A DNA stretch of 64,000 bases from Lacinutrix sp. 5H-3-7-4 (GTDB taxonomy: Bacteria; Bacteroidota; Bacteroidia; Flavobacteriales; Flavobacteriaceae): NCBI RefSeq assembly GCF_000211855.2, contig NC_015638.1, forward strand, positions 248,001-312,000, given 5' to 3'. Numbering within the stretch: the first letter of the stretch is position 1; each line of letters opens with the position of its first letter. Positions 27,373 through 35,732 of the stretch are shown here, piece after piece. The notes under the pieces are model-generated. The model saw nothing but the letters and a program-made list of their open reading frames with translations, did not search any database and was not told the DNA's origin. The position numbers were made by a program, and so were the translations under genes.

Positions 27373-28566
27373 TTATGCTAAAACAGTTTGTACTTTATCT
27401 GCTGCTTCTTGAAATTCTGTAGCACTCATTACATCTAATCCAGAACTATCAATTAGTTCTTTTGCGATATCTGCATTAGTACCTTGTAAACGTACAATAA
27501 TTGGAACGTTTATAGCGTCACCCATATTCTTGTATGCATCTACAACTCCTTGTGCTACACGATCACAACGTACAATACCACCAAAAATGTTTATTAAAAT
27601 TGCTTTTACAGCTGGATCTTTTAATATAATTCTAAAAGCTGCTTCAACACGTTTAGCATCTGCAGTACCACCAACGTCTAAAAAGTTTGCAGGTTCTCCA
27701 CCAGCTTGTTTAATTAAATCCATTGTTGCCATTGCTAAACCAGCACCATTTACCATACACCCAACGTTACCGTCAAGATCTACATAGTTAAGTCCTAATT
27801 CACCAGCTTCAACTTCAATTGGGCTTTCTTCACGTATGTCACGTAACTCGGCTAAATCTTTATGTCTGTATAATGCATTAGCGTCTAAAGTTACTTTAGC
27901 ATCTACTGCCATTATTTTATCGTCACTTGTTTTTAAAACAGGATTGATTTCAAATAAAGAAGAATCAGATTTTACGTAAGCTGTATATAAAGACGTTACA
28001 AATTTTGTCATGTCTTTAAATGCTGCTCCAGATAAACCTAAGTTAAAAGCAACTTTACGTGCTTGAAATGGTAAAATTCCAGTTGCAGGATCTATTTCTT
28101 CAGTAAAAATTAAATGTGGCGTTTCTTCTGCTACAGTTTCAATATCCATTCCACCTTCTGTAGAATACATAATCATATTACGTCCAGTTCCTCTATTTAA
28201 AAGTACAGACATGTAATATTCTTCTGGCTCAGAATCTCCTGGATAGTAAACATCTTCTGCTACTAAAACTTGGTGTACACGCTTACCTTCTGCAGAAGTT
28301 TGAGGTGTCACTAAATCCATACCAATAATATCATTAGCGATAGATTTTACTTCGTCTAAGTTTTTAGCAAGCTTTACGCCACCACCTTTTCCACGACCAC
28401 CGGCGTGAACTTGAGCTTTAATTACGTGCCATCCTGTTCCGGTATCTTCTGTTAGCTTTTTAGCTGCAGTTACAGCTTCATCAGCGTTTTGTGCAACTAT
28501 ACCGCGTTGGATACGTACGCCAAAGCTGCTTAATAATTCTTTTCCTTGATATTCGTGTAAATTCAT
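27373..28566 (-). CDS. sucC: Succinate-CoA ligase [ADP/GDP-forming] beta subunit
   Basis: A 397-residue protein starting MNLHEYQGKELLSSFGV, the classic SucC N-terminus. The ATP-grasp domain contains KAQVHAGGRGKGGGVKLAK, the metal-binding part has FEINPVL and VDAKVTLDANA, and the C-terminal CoA-ligase domain has FGGIVRCDRVA. In the TCA cycle it forms succinate and ATP or GTP from succinyl-CoA with the alpha subunit SucD, which is not adjacent. It is transcribed alone from a well-formed promoter (TTG, 20 nt, TACTTTTG). Confidence 0.97.
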   Translation of the reverse strand: MNLHEYQGKELLSSFGVRIQRGIVAQNADEAVTAAKKLTEDTGTGWHVIKAQVHAGGRGKGGGVKLAKNLDEVKSIANDIIGMDLVTPQTSAEGKRVHQVLVAEDVYYPGDSEPEEYYMSVLLNRGTGRNMIMYSTEGGMDIETVAEETPHLIFTEEIDPATGILPFQARKVAFNLGLSGAAFKDMTKFVTSLYTAYVKSDSSLFEINPVLKTSDDKIMAVDAKVTLDANALYRHKDLAELRDIREESPIEVEAGELGLNYVDLDGNVGCMVNGAGLAMATMDLIKQAGGEPANFLDVGGTADAKRVEAAFRIILKDPAVKAILINIFGGIVRCDRVAQGVVDAYKNMGDAINVPIIVRLQGTNADIAKELIDSSGLDVMSATEFQEAADKVQTVLA

Positions 28567-28586
28567 CTTTAAATAGATTATTTGTT

Positions 28587-28606
28587 ATTTCCGCGAAGAC
28601 GGAAAT
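28587..28606 (-). promoter_or_regulatory. Stem-loop in the sucC leader
   Basis: On the coding strand ATTTCCG and CGGAAAT (7 bp) enclose a TCTTCG loop, about 20 nt upstream of the sucC ATG and downstream of the promoter. There is no T run behind it, so it is not a terminator. It may stabilise the message or affect initiation. Confidence 0.4.
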
Positions 28607-28657
28607 CTATAAAATTAAATTTTTGATTGTAATAAATTCCGAAGAACTATTATGCAA

Positions 28658-28688
28658 CAAAAGTAAATAACCTTAGGCGTTTTACCAA
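28658..28688 (-). promoter_or_regulatory. sucC promoter
   Basis: On the minus strand a -33 TTG (28688-28686) is separated by 20 nt from an exact -7 box TACTTTTG (28665-28658). This is one of the few fully formed Bacteroidota promoters in the window and gives a leader of about 85 nt. Confidence 0.7.
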
Positions 28689-28758
28689 TATTTTTTATTA
28701 ATGATTTTAATTGATTTAATTTTATAATTATGTTGCTATTACAATTATGTAGTTTTAT

Positions 28759-29415
28759 TTAATTTTTTAAGCTTTTTATTACAGAAAAGGCTTTATCTAC
28801 TAAATGGTCTTCTACTAATATTGTAAACTCGTTTGTTGTAGAAATCACTTCGTATAATGTTACATTTTCCCAAGCTAAACGTTTAAACATTTGGTAGTAC
28901 AAACCAGCTATTTTAGAGTTTCCTCTTGGTAAATTTATACTTATGGCAGATAGTTTATCTTGTAACCCAATTAGTGTTTCGTTATTAAAAATTTTTAATA
29001 TAGCATCTTTCTCTACACTAGAAATAATGATATTGCTTTCTAAAATACCACGAGTAAAACCATAAAATATATGGTGATTTGTATTTATTTTTTCTAATAT
29101 TTTTGAGTGACTATTTATTAATGTTTTTGAGTTTTGAAATGTAAAATCACTAAGGTTTGAACGTACGGTTATATCTCCTAAATTTTTAAATACCTTTTTT
29201 AACTGTATAGAGTTATCTACATTAATTGGTTGATTGTAACGTCTTAACGCCATCATTATCGCTCCATTTTTTATAGGTTTACGTAGCATTTTTGAGATGG
29301 TATCGTTTAAGTCTTCTGCTAAAGCAGAATAATTAATAATATTACGAGAAAGTGCTTCTTCTAAAAAAGGACTAGAAATTATAATATCTTCTACACAAGA
29401 GGCGATAGTTTTCAT
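28759..29415 (-). CDS. Stand-alone ACT-like / aspartate kinase-like protein
   Basis: A 218-residue protein without a catalytic kinase domain. The C-terminal half (about residues 115-218) looks like two ACT units: ISSVEKDAILKIFNNETLIGLQDKLSAISINLP, and ENVTLYEVISTTNEFTILVEDHLVDKAFSVIKSL, the second close to the end of monofunctional aspartokinases. The N-terminal half is helical (VEDIIISSPFLEEALSRNIINYSALAEDL). ACT units usually bind amino acids. It is divergent from lysA with adjoining promoters, so a link to lysine/diaminopimelate control is plausible but inferred. Confidence 0.6.
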   Translation of the reverse strand: MKTIASCVEDIIISSPFLEEALSRNIINYSALAEDLNDTISKMLRKPIKNGAIMMALRRYNQPINVDNSIQLKKVFKNLGDITVRSNLSDFTFQNSKTLINSHSKILEKINTNHHIFYGFTRGILESNIIISSVEKDAILKIFNNETLIGLQDKLSAISINLPRGNSKIAGLYYQMFKRLAWENVTLYEVISTTNEFTILVEDHLVDKAFSVIKSLKN

Positions 29416-29440
29416 TTTGTTAAATATTTAACATTATGTG

Positions 29441-29498
29441 CAAAAATAGATAAAATTTTCCATTTTTAAGTTTTAGAAGGTTTTTCCTTTTAGTTTTG
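29441..29498. promoter_or_regulatory. Divergent -7 boxes between the ACT-like gene and lysA
   Basis: Minus-strand TATTTTTG (29448-29441) serves the ACT-like gene and plus-strand TAGTTTTG (29491-29498) serves lysA. The two boxes are 42 nt apart, so regulators binding between them could affect both genes. Confidence 0.55.
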
Positions 29499-29527
29499 CT
29501 TTATTATTAGACTTATAATTAAAGAAA

Positions 29528-30754
29528 ATGAAACAAAACACCTTATTACAAATTGCTAAAGATTTTGAAAGTCCAGTATATGTTTACGACTCTCAAACTA
29601 TAACAAACCAGTACAAACGTTTAACTTCTGCTTTTAATAAGGTTAAAAATGTTAAAATAAACTATGCTGTAAAAGCATTGTCTAATATTTCTATTTTAAA
29701 ATTAATGCGATCGCTTGGAGCTGGTTTAGATACTGTATCTATTCAAGAAGTACAATTAGGCTTAGCTGCTGGTTTTAAAGCAGAAGATATAATTTTTACT
29801 CCTAACGGTGTCTCACTTTTAGAAATTGAAACAGTGGCTAAACTTGGGTGCCAAATTAATATAGATAACTTATCTATACTTGAGCAATTTGGTACTAAAC
29901 ATCCAAAAATTCCTGTTTGTATTCGTATTAATCCTCATGTTATGGCTGGCGGAAATACTAATATTTCTGTAGGACATATTGATAGTAAATTTGGTATTTC
30001 TATTCACCAAATACCACATATACTACGTATTGTAGAAAATACAAACATGACTATTAATGGTATTCACATGCATACAGGAAGTGATATTTTAGATATAGAT
30101 GTATTTTTATATGCTAGTGAAATACTTTTTGAAACGGCTAAGAATTTTAAAAACTTAGAGTTTATAGATTTTGGTTCTGGCTTTAAAGTACCTTATAAAA
30201 CAGGAGATATTGAAACTAATATTGAAGAGTTTGGAGACAAACTTTCGGCAAGATTTAATACCTTTTGTAAAAACTATGGTAAAGCACTAACACTTGCCTT
30301 TGAACCTGGTAAATTTTTAGTTAGTGAAGCTGGACAATTTTTAGCTAAAGTAAATGTAGTAAAACAAACTACCTCAACAGTTTTTGCTCAAGTAGATTCT
30401 GGTTTTAATCATTTAATTAGACCTATGCTTTATGGCTCTCAACATGAAATAGAAAATATTTCTAACCCTAATGGTAGAGAACGTTTTTACAGTGTTGTTG
30501 GTTATATATGCGAGACAGATACTTTTGCTAACAATAGGCGTATTGCCGAAATAAGAGAAAACGACATTTTAGCTTTTAAAAATGCTGGAGCTTATTGCTA
30601 CTCTATGGCAAGTAATTATAATTCACGTTATCGTCCCGCTGAAGTTTTATGGCACAATGGTGAAGCACACTTAATTAGAAAACGTGAAACCTTTGATGAT
30701 ATTTTACGTAACCAAATAGAGATTGATTTAAAACCTAAAAAGGTTAAAGTTTAG
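29528..30754 (+). CDS. lysA: Diaminopimelate decarboxylase
   Basis: A 408-residue fold-III PLP enzyme. The PLP lysine is in INYAVKALSN (K49); glycine-rich phosphate binding is FIDFGSGFKVPY; the EPGKFLV and GYICETDTFA motifs carry active-site Arg/Glu and Cys neighbours; AGAYCYSMASNYNSRYRPAEVL is the C-terminal signature. It decarboxylates meso-diaminopimelate to lysine, the last step of the pathway. A strong terminator follows. Confidence 0.95.
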   Translation: MKQNTLLQIAKDFESPVYVYDSQTITNQYKRLTSAFNKVKNVKINYAVKALSNISILKLMRSLGAGLDTVSIQEVQLGLAAGFKAEDIIFTPNGVSLLEIETVAKLGCQINIDNLSILEQFGTKHPKIPVCIRINPHVMAGGNTNISVGHIDSKFGISIHQIPHILRIVENTNMTINGIHMHTGSDILDIDVFLYASEILFETAKNFKNLEFIDFGSGFKVPYKTGDIETNIEEFGDKLSARFNTFCKNYGKALTLAFEPGKFLVSEAGQFLAKVNVVKQTTSTVFAQVDSGFNHLIRPMLYGSQHEIENISNPNGRERFYSVVGYICETDTFANNRRIAEIRENDILAFKNAGAYCYSMASNYNSRYRPAEVLWHNGEAHLIRKRETFDDILRNQIEIDLKPKKVKV

Positions 30755-30774
30755 AAAGAAACACTTATAACAAC

Positions 30775-30808
30775 AAAAACGCTTCTAGAAATTAGAAGCG
30801 TTTTTTTA
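30775..30808 (+). terminator. Rho-independent terminator after lysA
   Basis: Eight-bp stem CGCTTCTA / TAGAAGCG with a 5-nt loop, extended by A-T pairs, then T run. Confidence 0.92.
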
Positions 30809-30920
30809 TTAAGCTAAAAAATAATGCCCTTGTTTTTATTAAAAAAAAGTTTTTTTTGCGATTTTTTACATAAATTGTACAAGCATCTTTAAATTATGCA
30901 CTTATATCCTATTTTTTAAT

Positions 30921-32420
30921 ATGCCCAAAAACGCACAAAAAAATATAATTTCTAATGAATTTCAAGACGAACAATTCATAGATAAAATACAACATTCACT
31001 TGCAGTTGGTTCTTGGGAAGTTAACCTAAAAACTAATACTTTAAAATGGAGTGAGGTAACCAAAAAAATTCATGAAGTTGATAGCGATTATATACCTACT
31101 CTAGATACCGGAATCAATTTTTATAAAGAAGGTAAACATAGAGAACATATTACTACACTTTTTAACAACGCTGTTGAAAATTGTGAAGGATTTGATGATG
31201 AATTTATAATTATAACTGTAAATGGAAATGAAAAATGGGTAAGATCTATTGGTTACCCTATATTAGAAGATAACAAATGCGTGTTGGTTAGAGGCGTTTT
31301 TCAAGATATAACCGAAAAAACCCAGAAAAATATAGAGATTACGTATAAAGAGAATTTATTTAGATCCTTCTTTGAATATTCTCTTACTGGATTAGCCATT
31401 GTAGGTTTAAAAGGCCAATGGCTAAAAGTAAATAAAAGCACATCTAATATATTAGGTTATACAGAAGCTGAATTTTTAGAAACTAATTTTATGTCTATAA
31501 CTCATGAAGAGGATAAACATATTGGTTTTAAAGAGGTAAAACTTATGGTAAATAATGAGCTTGACAATTTTCAAGCAGATAAAAGATATATCCATAAAGA
31601 CGGTAGCACAGTACATTGCCAAATTTCGGTATCTATCGTAAGGGACGACAATAATAAACCTTTACATTTTATTACCAACATCAACAATATATCTAAATCT
31701 AAAAAAGCTAAAGCAGAAATAAAAAACTTACTAGCAATCTCTTCAAAACAAAATGAGCGCTTATTAAATTTTGCACATATCGTGTCGCATAATTTAAGAT
31801 CTCATGCTGGTAATTTAGATATGCTTATAGGTTTAAAAAAAGAAGATTATCCAGAAAGCACTAATAATGAATACTTTCCTCATATAGAAAAAGCTGTAAA
31901 AAATTTAAATGAAACGATATCAAACTTGAATGAGGTTGCAATTCAAAATATAATTGAAATAGAGAATTTAAAGTCTATAAATTTATTGCAGTTTACTACA
32001 AACGCAATTAGTAATATAAAAGCATTACGTATCGCCAATAATGCTAACATTGAAGTTTTTATTGACGAAAAAACATCTGTAAAAGCTATACCTGCTTATT
32101 TAGATAGTATTTTAATTAACTTACTAACTAATGCCATTAAGTACAAAAGCCCAGATAGAGATCCAGAGATAGAATTAACTGTAAAACAAATTGACACCTA
32201 TATGGTTTTAGAAATTGCAGATAATGGTATGGGAATAGATTTAGATAGACATGGTAAAAAACTATTTGGCATGTATAACGTTTTTCATAAAAACAAAGAT
32301 GCAAAAGGCATAGGATTATTTATCTCAAAAAATCAAATTGAATCTATTGGCGGTAAAATTGAAGTAGAAAGTACAGTTGGACAAGGCACAAAATTTAAAC
32401 TCTTTTTTAAATATGAATAG
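30921..32420 (+). CDS. Cytoplasmic PAS-domain sensor histidine kinase
   Basis: A 499-residue kinase without signal peptide or membrane segments. Two PAS domains (about residues 20-135 and 145-260; the first ends in the PAC-like VRGVFQDITEKT) precede the dimerisation helix with the phospho-acceptor H290 in FAHIVSHNLRSH. The HATPase domain has the N box LINLLTNAIKY (about 399-409), G1 DNGMGI (434-439) and G2 GIGLF (463-467). It senses an unknown cytosolic signal. The receiver gene overlaps its end by 8 nt, making a translationally coupled pair. Confidence 0.92.
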   Translation: MPKNAQKNIISNEFQDEQFIDKIQHSLAVGSWEVNLKTNTLKWSEVTKKIHEVDSDYIPTLDTGINFYKEGKHREHITTLFNNAVENCEGFDDEFIIITVNGNEKWVRSIGYPILEDNKCVLVRGVFQDITEKTQKNIEITYKENLFRSFFEYSLTGLAIVGLKGQWLKVNKSTSNILGYTEAEFLETNFMSITHEEDKHIGFKEVKLMVNNELDNFQADKRYIHKDGSTVHCQISVSIVRDDNNKPLHFITNINNISKSKKAKAEIKNLLAISSKQNERLLNFAHIVSHNLRSHAGNLDMLIGLKKEDYPESTNNEYFPHIEKAVKNLNETISNLNEVAIQNIIEIENLKSINLLQFTTNAISNIKALRIANNANIEVFIDEKTSVKAIPAYLDSILINLLTNAIKYKSPDRDPEIELTVKQIDTYMVLEIADNGMGIDLDRHGKKLFGMYNVFHKNKDAKGIGLFISKNQIESIGGKIEVESTVGQGTKFKLFFKYE

Positions 32421-32814
32421 TGTTCAATTAACTTGTTTAATAGATGATGATCCAATCTATATTTTTGCTCTAAAAAAGTTGTTTAAAAATCTTAATTTTA
32501 GTGAAGGCTTTATTGTTTACAATAATGGTGAGGATGCTATTAACGGTTTAATTGAAATTACTAACAACGGCAAACCTTTTCCAAATCTTATTTTACTAGA
32601 TATTAATATGCCTATTATGGATGGGTGGCAATTTCTTGATGATTATATAAATACAAGTTTAAATAAAAATACACCTATTTACATTACTAGTTCTTCAATT
32701 AAAGAAAGTGACTTGAAAAAAGCTAAAAAAAACACATTAGTAAGACATTATATAAATAAACCTTTAACTAAAGAAACTGTTTCTTTTATAAAAAAAGATT
32801 TAGAACAAGTTTAG
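32413..32814 (+). CDS. Single-domain response regulator (CheY-like)
   Basis: A 133-residue receiver. Acidic pocket DDD at residues 11-13, phospho-acceptor D63 in LILLDINMP, a Ser/Thr cluster TSSS near 93 and K116 in INKPL. There is no output domain, so it signals by protein contact or acts in a phosphorelay. I chose ATG 32413 inside the kinase stop region; an ATG at 32377 would add 12 residues unlike any receiver. It is coupled to the kinase upstream and overlaps the opposing VOC gene by 4 nt. Confidence 0.88.
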   Translation: MNSVQLTCLIDDDPIYIFALKKLFKNLNFSEGFIVYNNGEDAINGLIEITNNGKPFPNLILLDINMPIMDGWQFLDDYINTSLNKNTPIYITSSSIKESDLKKAKKNTLVRHYINKPLTKETVSFIKKDLEQV

Positions 32815-33191
32815 TTATGCGTACTGTAGAACGTAAGTCCGTTATTATCTAAATCATAAAATGCAAATTCTACAGTTTCCCAATTTGTTTTTCTTAAAGT
32901 TGTTTTATCACTTATAATACCACGAAACTTATATTCTTCGTAAAGGTTTTCTATATGTTCTGTAACTATACGTAACATTGGTGTATTGAAACCTATCTCC
33001 CATTCTTTTTCATCATGCCATTGTAAATGTATTTCTACACCATCACGAGTTATACCTGCATACTTTGGGTTTTTAGAATCATCTGCAAATGCTATTTTAA
33101 AACCTAATTTTTTTACATAAAATGTTAATGCTTCTACTACATTTTTAACTGGTAAAATGGGATGTATTTGATGCAATATTGGTTTTGGCAT
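32811..33191 (-). CDS. VOC (glyoxalase/bleomycin-resistance-like) family protein
   Basis: A 126-residue single VOC domain: ILPVKNVVEALTFYVKKLGFKIAF at the start, GVEIHLQWHDEKEW in the middle and EFAFYDLDNNGLTFY at the end. The family includes glyoxalase I and antibiotic-binding proteins, but no specific function can be assigned. Its stop codon overlaps that of the response regulator (TTAG), and it follows the M28 peptidase gene by 3 nt, so it is probably cotranscribed with it. Confidence 0.82.
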   Translation of the reverse strand: MPKPILHQIHPILPVKNVVEALTFYVKKLGFKIAFADDSKNPKYAGITRDGVEIHLQWHDEKEWEIGFNTPMLRIVTEHIENLYEEYKFRGIISDKTTLRKTNWETVEFAFYDLDNNGLTFYSTHN

Positions 33192-33194
33192 TAT

Positions 33195-34592
33195 TTAATC
33201 TTTTATTTCGTTTATATTATTAATTGTTGAAGTTCCATATTTATCGAAAAGATAAATTAAGCTTGTCATGGTTGCTGCTCCTAATTCTAACTCCCTTTTA
33301 TTAACAGCATCAAAAGTATCGTTTGCAGCATGGTGATGATCAAAATAACGTTGTGAATCTGGACGTAATCCTGCTAAAACTATATTATCATTTTTTAATG
33401 GGCCAATATCTGCGCCACTATATCCTTTTTCAAAATAATGAATTAAATAAGGTTTAAATAATGGCTCCCAACTTAATACTTTATTTAAGTTAGCTTCACT
33501 ACAATCAAAACTAAAACCTCTTGGTGTAAAACCACCAGAGTCGCTCTCTAAAGCAAACACATGATTTTCGTTTTTACGTTTTGCTTCTTCAGCATATTTT
33601 TTACCACCGCGTAATCCATTTTCTTCATTCATAAACAAAACAACTCTAATAGTTCGTTTTGGTTTTACACCACTTTCTTTTAACAAACGTAATACATCCA
33701 TAGATTGTACAACTCCTGCGCCATCATCATGAGAACCGTCGCCCAAATCCCAAGAATCTAAGTGACCACCAACTACCATATACTCGTTTGGAAATTCGCT
33801 TCCTGTAATTTCTCCTATTACGTTATAGGACAAAACATCTTCAAACTGTTTACAATTTTGTTTAAAATAAAATTCTAGATTTTTATCATTTTTTAAAGCT
33901 TTAGATAAAATATTTGCATCGTTTGTACTTATTGCTGCACTTGGTATGCGTTGGTTATTTGGTAAGTCTAGATAACCCATACTACCTGTGTGCGGAAAAT
34001 TATCTTCTCGTAAATTTAAAGATCTTACAATTACACCAAGCGCTCCTAATTTACCTGCTTCGTATGCTCCTGCATAGCGTTGTTTTGAACAACCTCCATA
34101 GGCTTCGAATGTATTTATTAACTCTGGATTCATTGCGCCATTAAAAAATACAATTTTACCTTTTACACTTGTTCCTAATTTAGCTAATTCTTCAAAGCTT
34201 TTTACTTCTACGACTTTAGCTTTTAATCCTGTTTTGGGAGTTGCAACAGATCCTCCTAAAGCACAAATATTTACATTTATTTGTTTTCCTAAAGTTGTAA
34301 AATAACCAACTTCTTTTTCTCCACGTTCCCATTTTGGTACCATAACTTCTTGAAGCCATACTTTATCTAAACCTAATTTTTCTAATTCGGCTTTTGTGTA
34401 TTGCACGGCTTTTTCTGCATTTACAGAACCAGATAGCCTACCGCCTATTTGGTTTGATAAATGGTCTAACCAGTGGTAAGATTTACCGTTTGTTAGTGAT
34501 TGACTGTAAATAGTTTTTAGGGTTTCTTTATCGTTTTGTGAGAACACGTTAACTGATAAAAATAGTGCTGCGAAAATAAGTTTTAGTTTCAT
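33195..34592 (-). CDS. Secreted M28 family metallopeptidase
   Basis: A 465-residue protein with a signal peptide (about 1-18, ending NVFSQ). The peptidase domain has the zinc-ligand motifs GGHLDSWDLGDGSHDDGAG (His, Asp), MNEENGLRGG (catalytic and metal Glu), ESDSGG (Asp) and HHHAANDTFD (His). A protease-associated-like insert precedes it (about residues 120-240). It should act outside the cytoplasm as an aminopeptidase or carboxypeptidase on oligopeptides. No T9SS sorting domain is present at its C-terminus, so periplasmic location is likely. Confidence 0.9.
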   Translation of the reverse strand: MKLKLIFAALFLSVNVFSQNDKETLKTIYSQSLTNGKSYHWLDHLSNQIGGRLSGSVNAEKAVQYTKAELEKLGLDKVWLQEVMVPKWERGEKEVGYFTTLGKQINVNICALGGSVATPKTGLKAKVVEVKSFEELAKLGTSVKGKIVFFNGAMNPELINTFEAYGGCSKQRYAGAYEAGKLGALGVIVRSLNLREDNFPHTGSMGYLDLPNNQRIPSAAISTNDANILSKALKNDKNLEFYFKQNCKQFEDVLSYNVIGEITGSEFPNEYMVVGGHLDSWDLGDGSHDDGAGVVQSMDVLRLLKESGVKPKRTIRVVLFMNEENGLRGGKKYAEEAKRKNENHVFALESDSGGFTPRGFSFDCSEANLNKVLSWEPLFKPYLIHYFEKGYSGADIGPLKNDNIVLAGLRPDSQRYFDHHHAANDTFDAVNKRELELGAATMTSLIYLFDKYGTSTINNINEIKD

Positions 34593-34600
34593 ATTGTGTG

Positions 34601-34690
34601 CGTTAGCGATTGTAATGGCATCCTTTTTTTTGCTGCCGTATATGGCAAAAAAAAGATATAATGAAAAGCGCGACCTTTTGGTAACGCCCT
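34601..34690. repeat. Putative dispersed palindromic intergenic element
   Basis: A 90-bp segment, richer in GC than its surroundings, is bounded by short inverted ends (GCGTTA / TAACGC) and folds centrally on TTTTTTTTGC...GCAAAAAAAA with an inner GCC / GGC pair. I remember elements of similar design (GGGCGTTA ... TTTTTTGCC ... AACGC) between genes in many flavobacterial genomes. It is the only copy I found in this window. It may also terminate PPK2 transcription. Confidence 0.45.
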
Positions 34691-34694
34691 AATG

Positions 34695-35573
34695 TTATTC
34701 GTTATTTAATTGTTGGCGGTATAAATCTATATTTGCTTTAGTTTTAGCATCTAATTCTGGCTCTTTAATATTGTTATACTTATTTAGTGTTTCGTACAAA
34801 ATTGTAGCTACTGCTAATCGTGCTGAGGGTTTATTATCTGCTGGAATATTAAACCAAGGTGCATGTGCTTTAGAGGTTCTATTTATAGCGTCCTGGTAAC
34901 AAAACATATAATCATCCCATAGTTTACGTTCTTTTAAATCACCTGCTGAAAATTTCCAGTTTTTTTCTTTTAAATCTAAACGACGTAATAATCTATTTTT
35001 TTGTTCTTTTTTAGATAAGTTCATAAAAAACTTAAATATTATGGTGCCATTTTCTACTAAATGCTTTTCGAAGTTGTTTATCTGCTCAAAACGTTTATCC
35101 CAAAATGCTTCATTTACATCTTCTACAGTATTAATATCTGGTAAATTTTCTCCTAATATATAATTTGGATGAACACGTGTTACTAATACATTTTCATAGT
35201 GCGTGCGATTGTGAACTCCAAATTTTCCGCGAGCAGGTAATGCTATGTAATGCCTCCATAAATAATCGTGCTTTAATTCTAAACTGGTTGGTACTTTAAA
35301 GCTCATTACTTCAACTCCACGTGCATTAAAATCTTTAAAAACCTCACGTATTAAACTGTCTTTACCAGAGGTGTCCATACCTTGTAAACATACCAAAACG
35401 GAATATTTACCATGCGCATATAGCGTATCCTGAAGTTTCCCTAATTTTTTACGTACTTTTTTTAATTTATCTTTTACCTCATCATCACTTTCTTCTAAAT
35501 CTAAAATTGTAGGTAGATTAGATAGTTTTATTTTTGATGTGATTATATGGTCTTTTATGTTAATGTCTTTCAT
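34695..35573 (-). CDS. PPK2 family polyphosphate kinase
   Basis: A 292-residue kinase with Walker A-like LQGMDTSGKDSLIREVF (residues 63-79; GMDTSGK at 65-71), the lid/Walker B segment VHNRTHYENVLVTRVHP (120-136) and downstream FFMNLSKKEQKNRLLRRLD. PPK2 enzymes phosphorylate nucleotides from inorganic polyphosphate or the reverse; the exact class (AMP or ADP acceptor) cannot be settled by eye. It is separated from the peptidase gene by the palindromic element. Confidence 0.9.
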   Translation of the reverse strand: MKDINIKDHIITSKIKLSNLPTILDLEESDDEVKDKLKKVRKKLGKLQDTLYAHGKYSVLVCLQGMDTSGKDSLIREVFKDFNARGVEVMSFKVPTSLELKHDYLWRHYIALPARGKFGVHNRTHYENVLVTRVHPNYILGENLPDINTVEDVNEAFWDKRFEQINNFEKHLVENGTIIFKFFMNLSKKEQKNRLLRRLDLKEKNWKFSAGDLKERKLWDDYMFCYQDAINRTSKAHAPWFNIPADNKPSARLAVATILYETLNKYNNIKEPELDAKTKANIDLYRQQLNNE

Positions 35574-35675
35574 AAATTATTTATTAAGTTTAAATATACG
35601 CAATGCGTTTTGTTAATAAAAGTAATAATAATTTTAAGCTTTATTAATTGCTTTGCTTTTACAAGATTTTTAAGT

Positions 35676-35712
35676 ATAAAAAAACCAATCTATTTTTATG
35701 AGATTGGTTTTT
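35676..35712 (-). terminator. Terminator of the ABC-MscS-sigma54 operon
   Basis: An 11-bp stem (AAAACCAATCT / AGATTGGTTTT on the plus strand) with a 9-nt loop; on the minus strand it is followed by a T run. It lies 21 nt past the stop of the sigma-54 regulator gene. Confidence 0.85.
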
Positions 35713-35732
35713 ATAATAAATTTTATATGTTA

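Noticed and set aside
32377-32412. Longer start for the response regulator
   Set aside because: The extra residues lie in the kinase coding region in another frame and do not match receiver N-termini.
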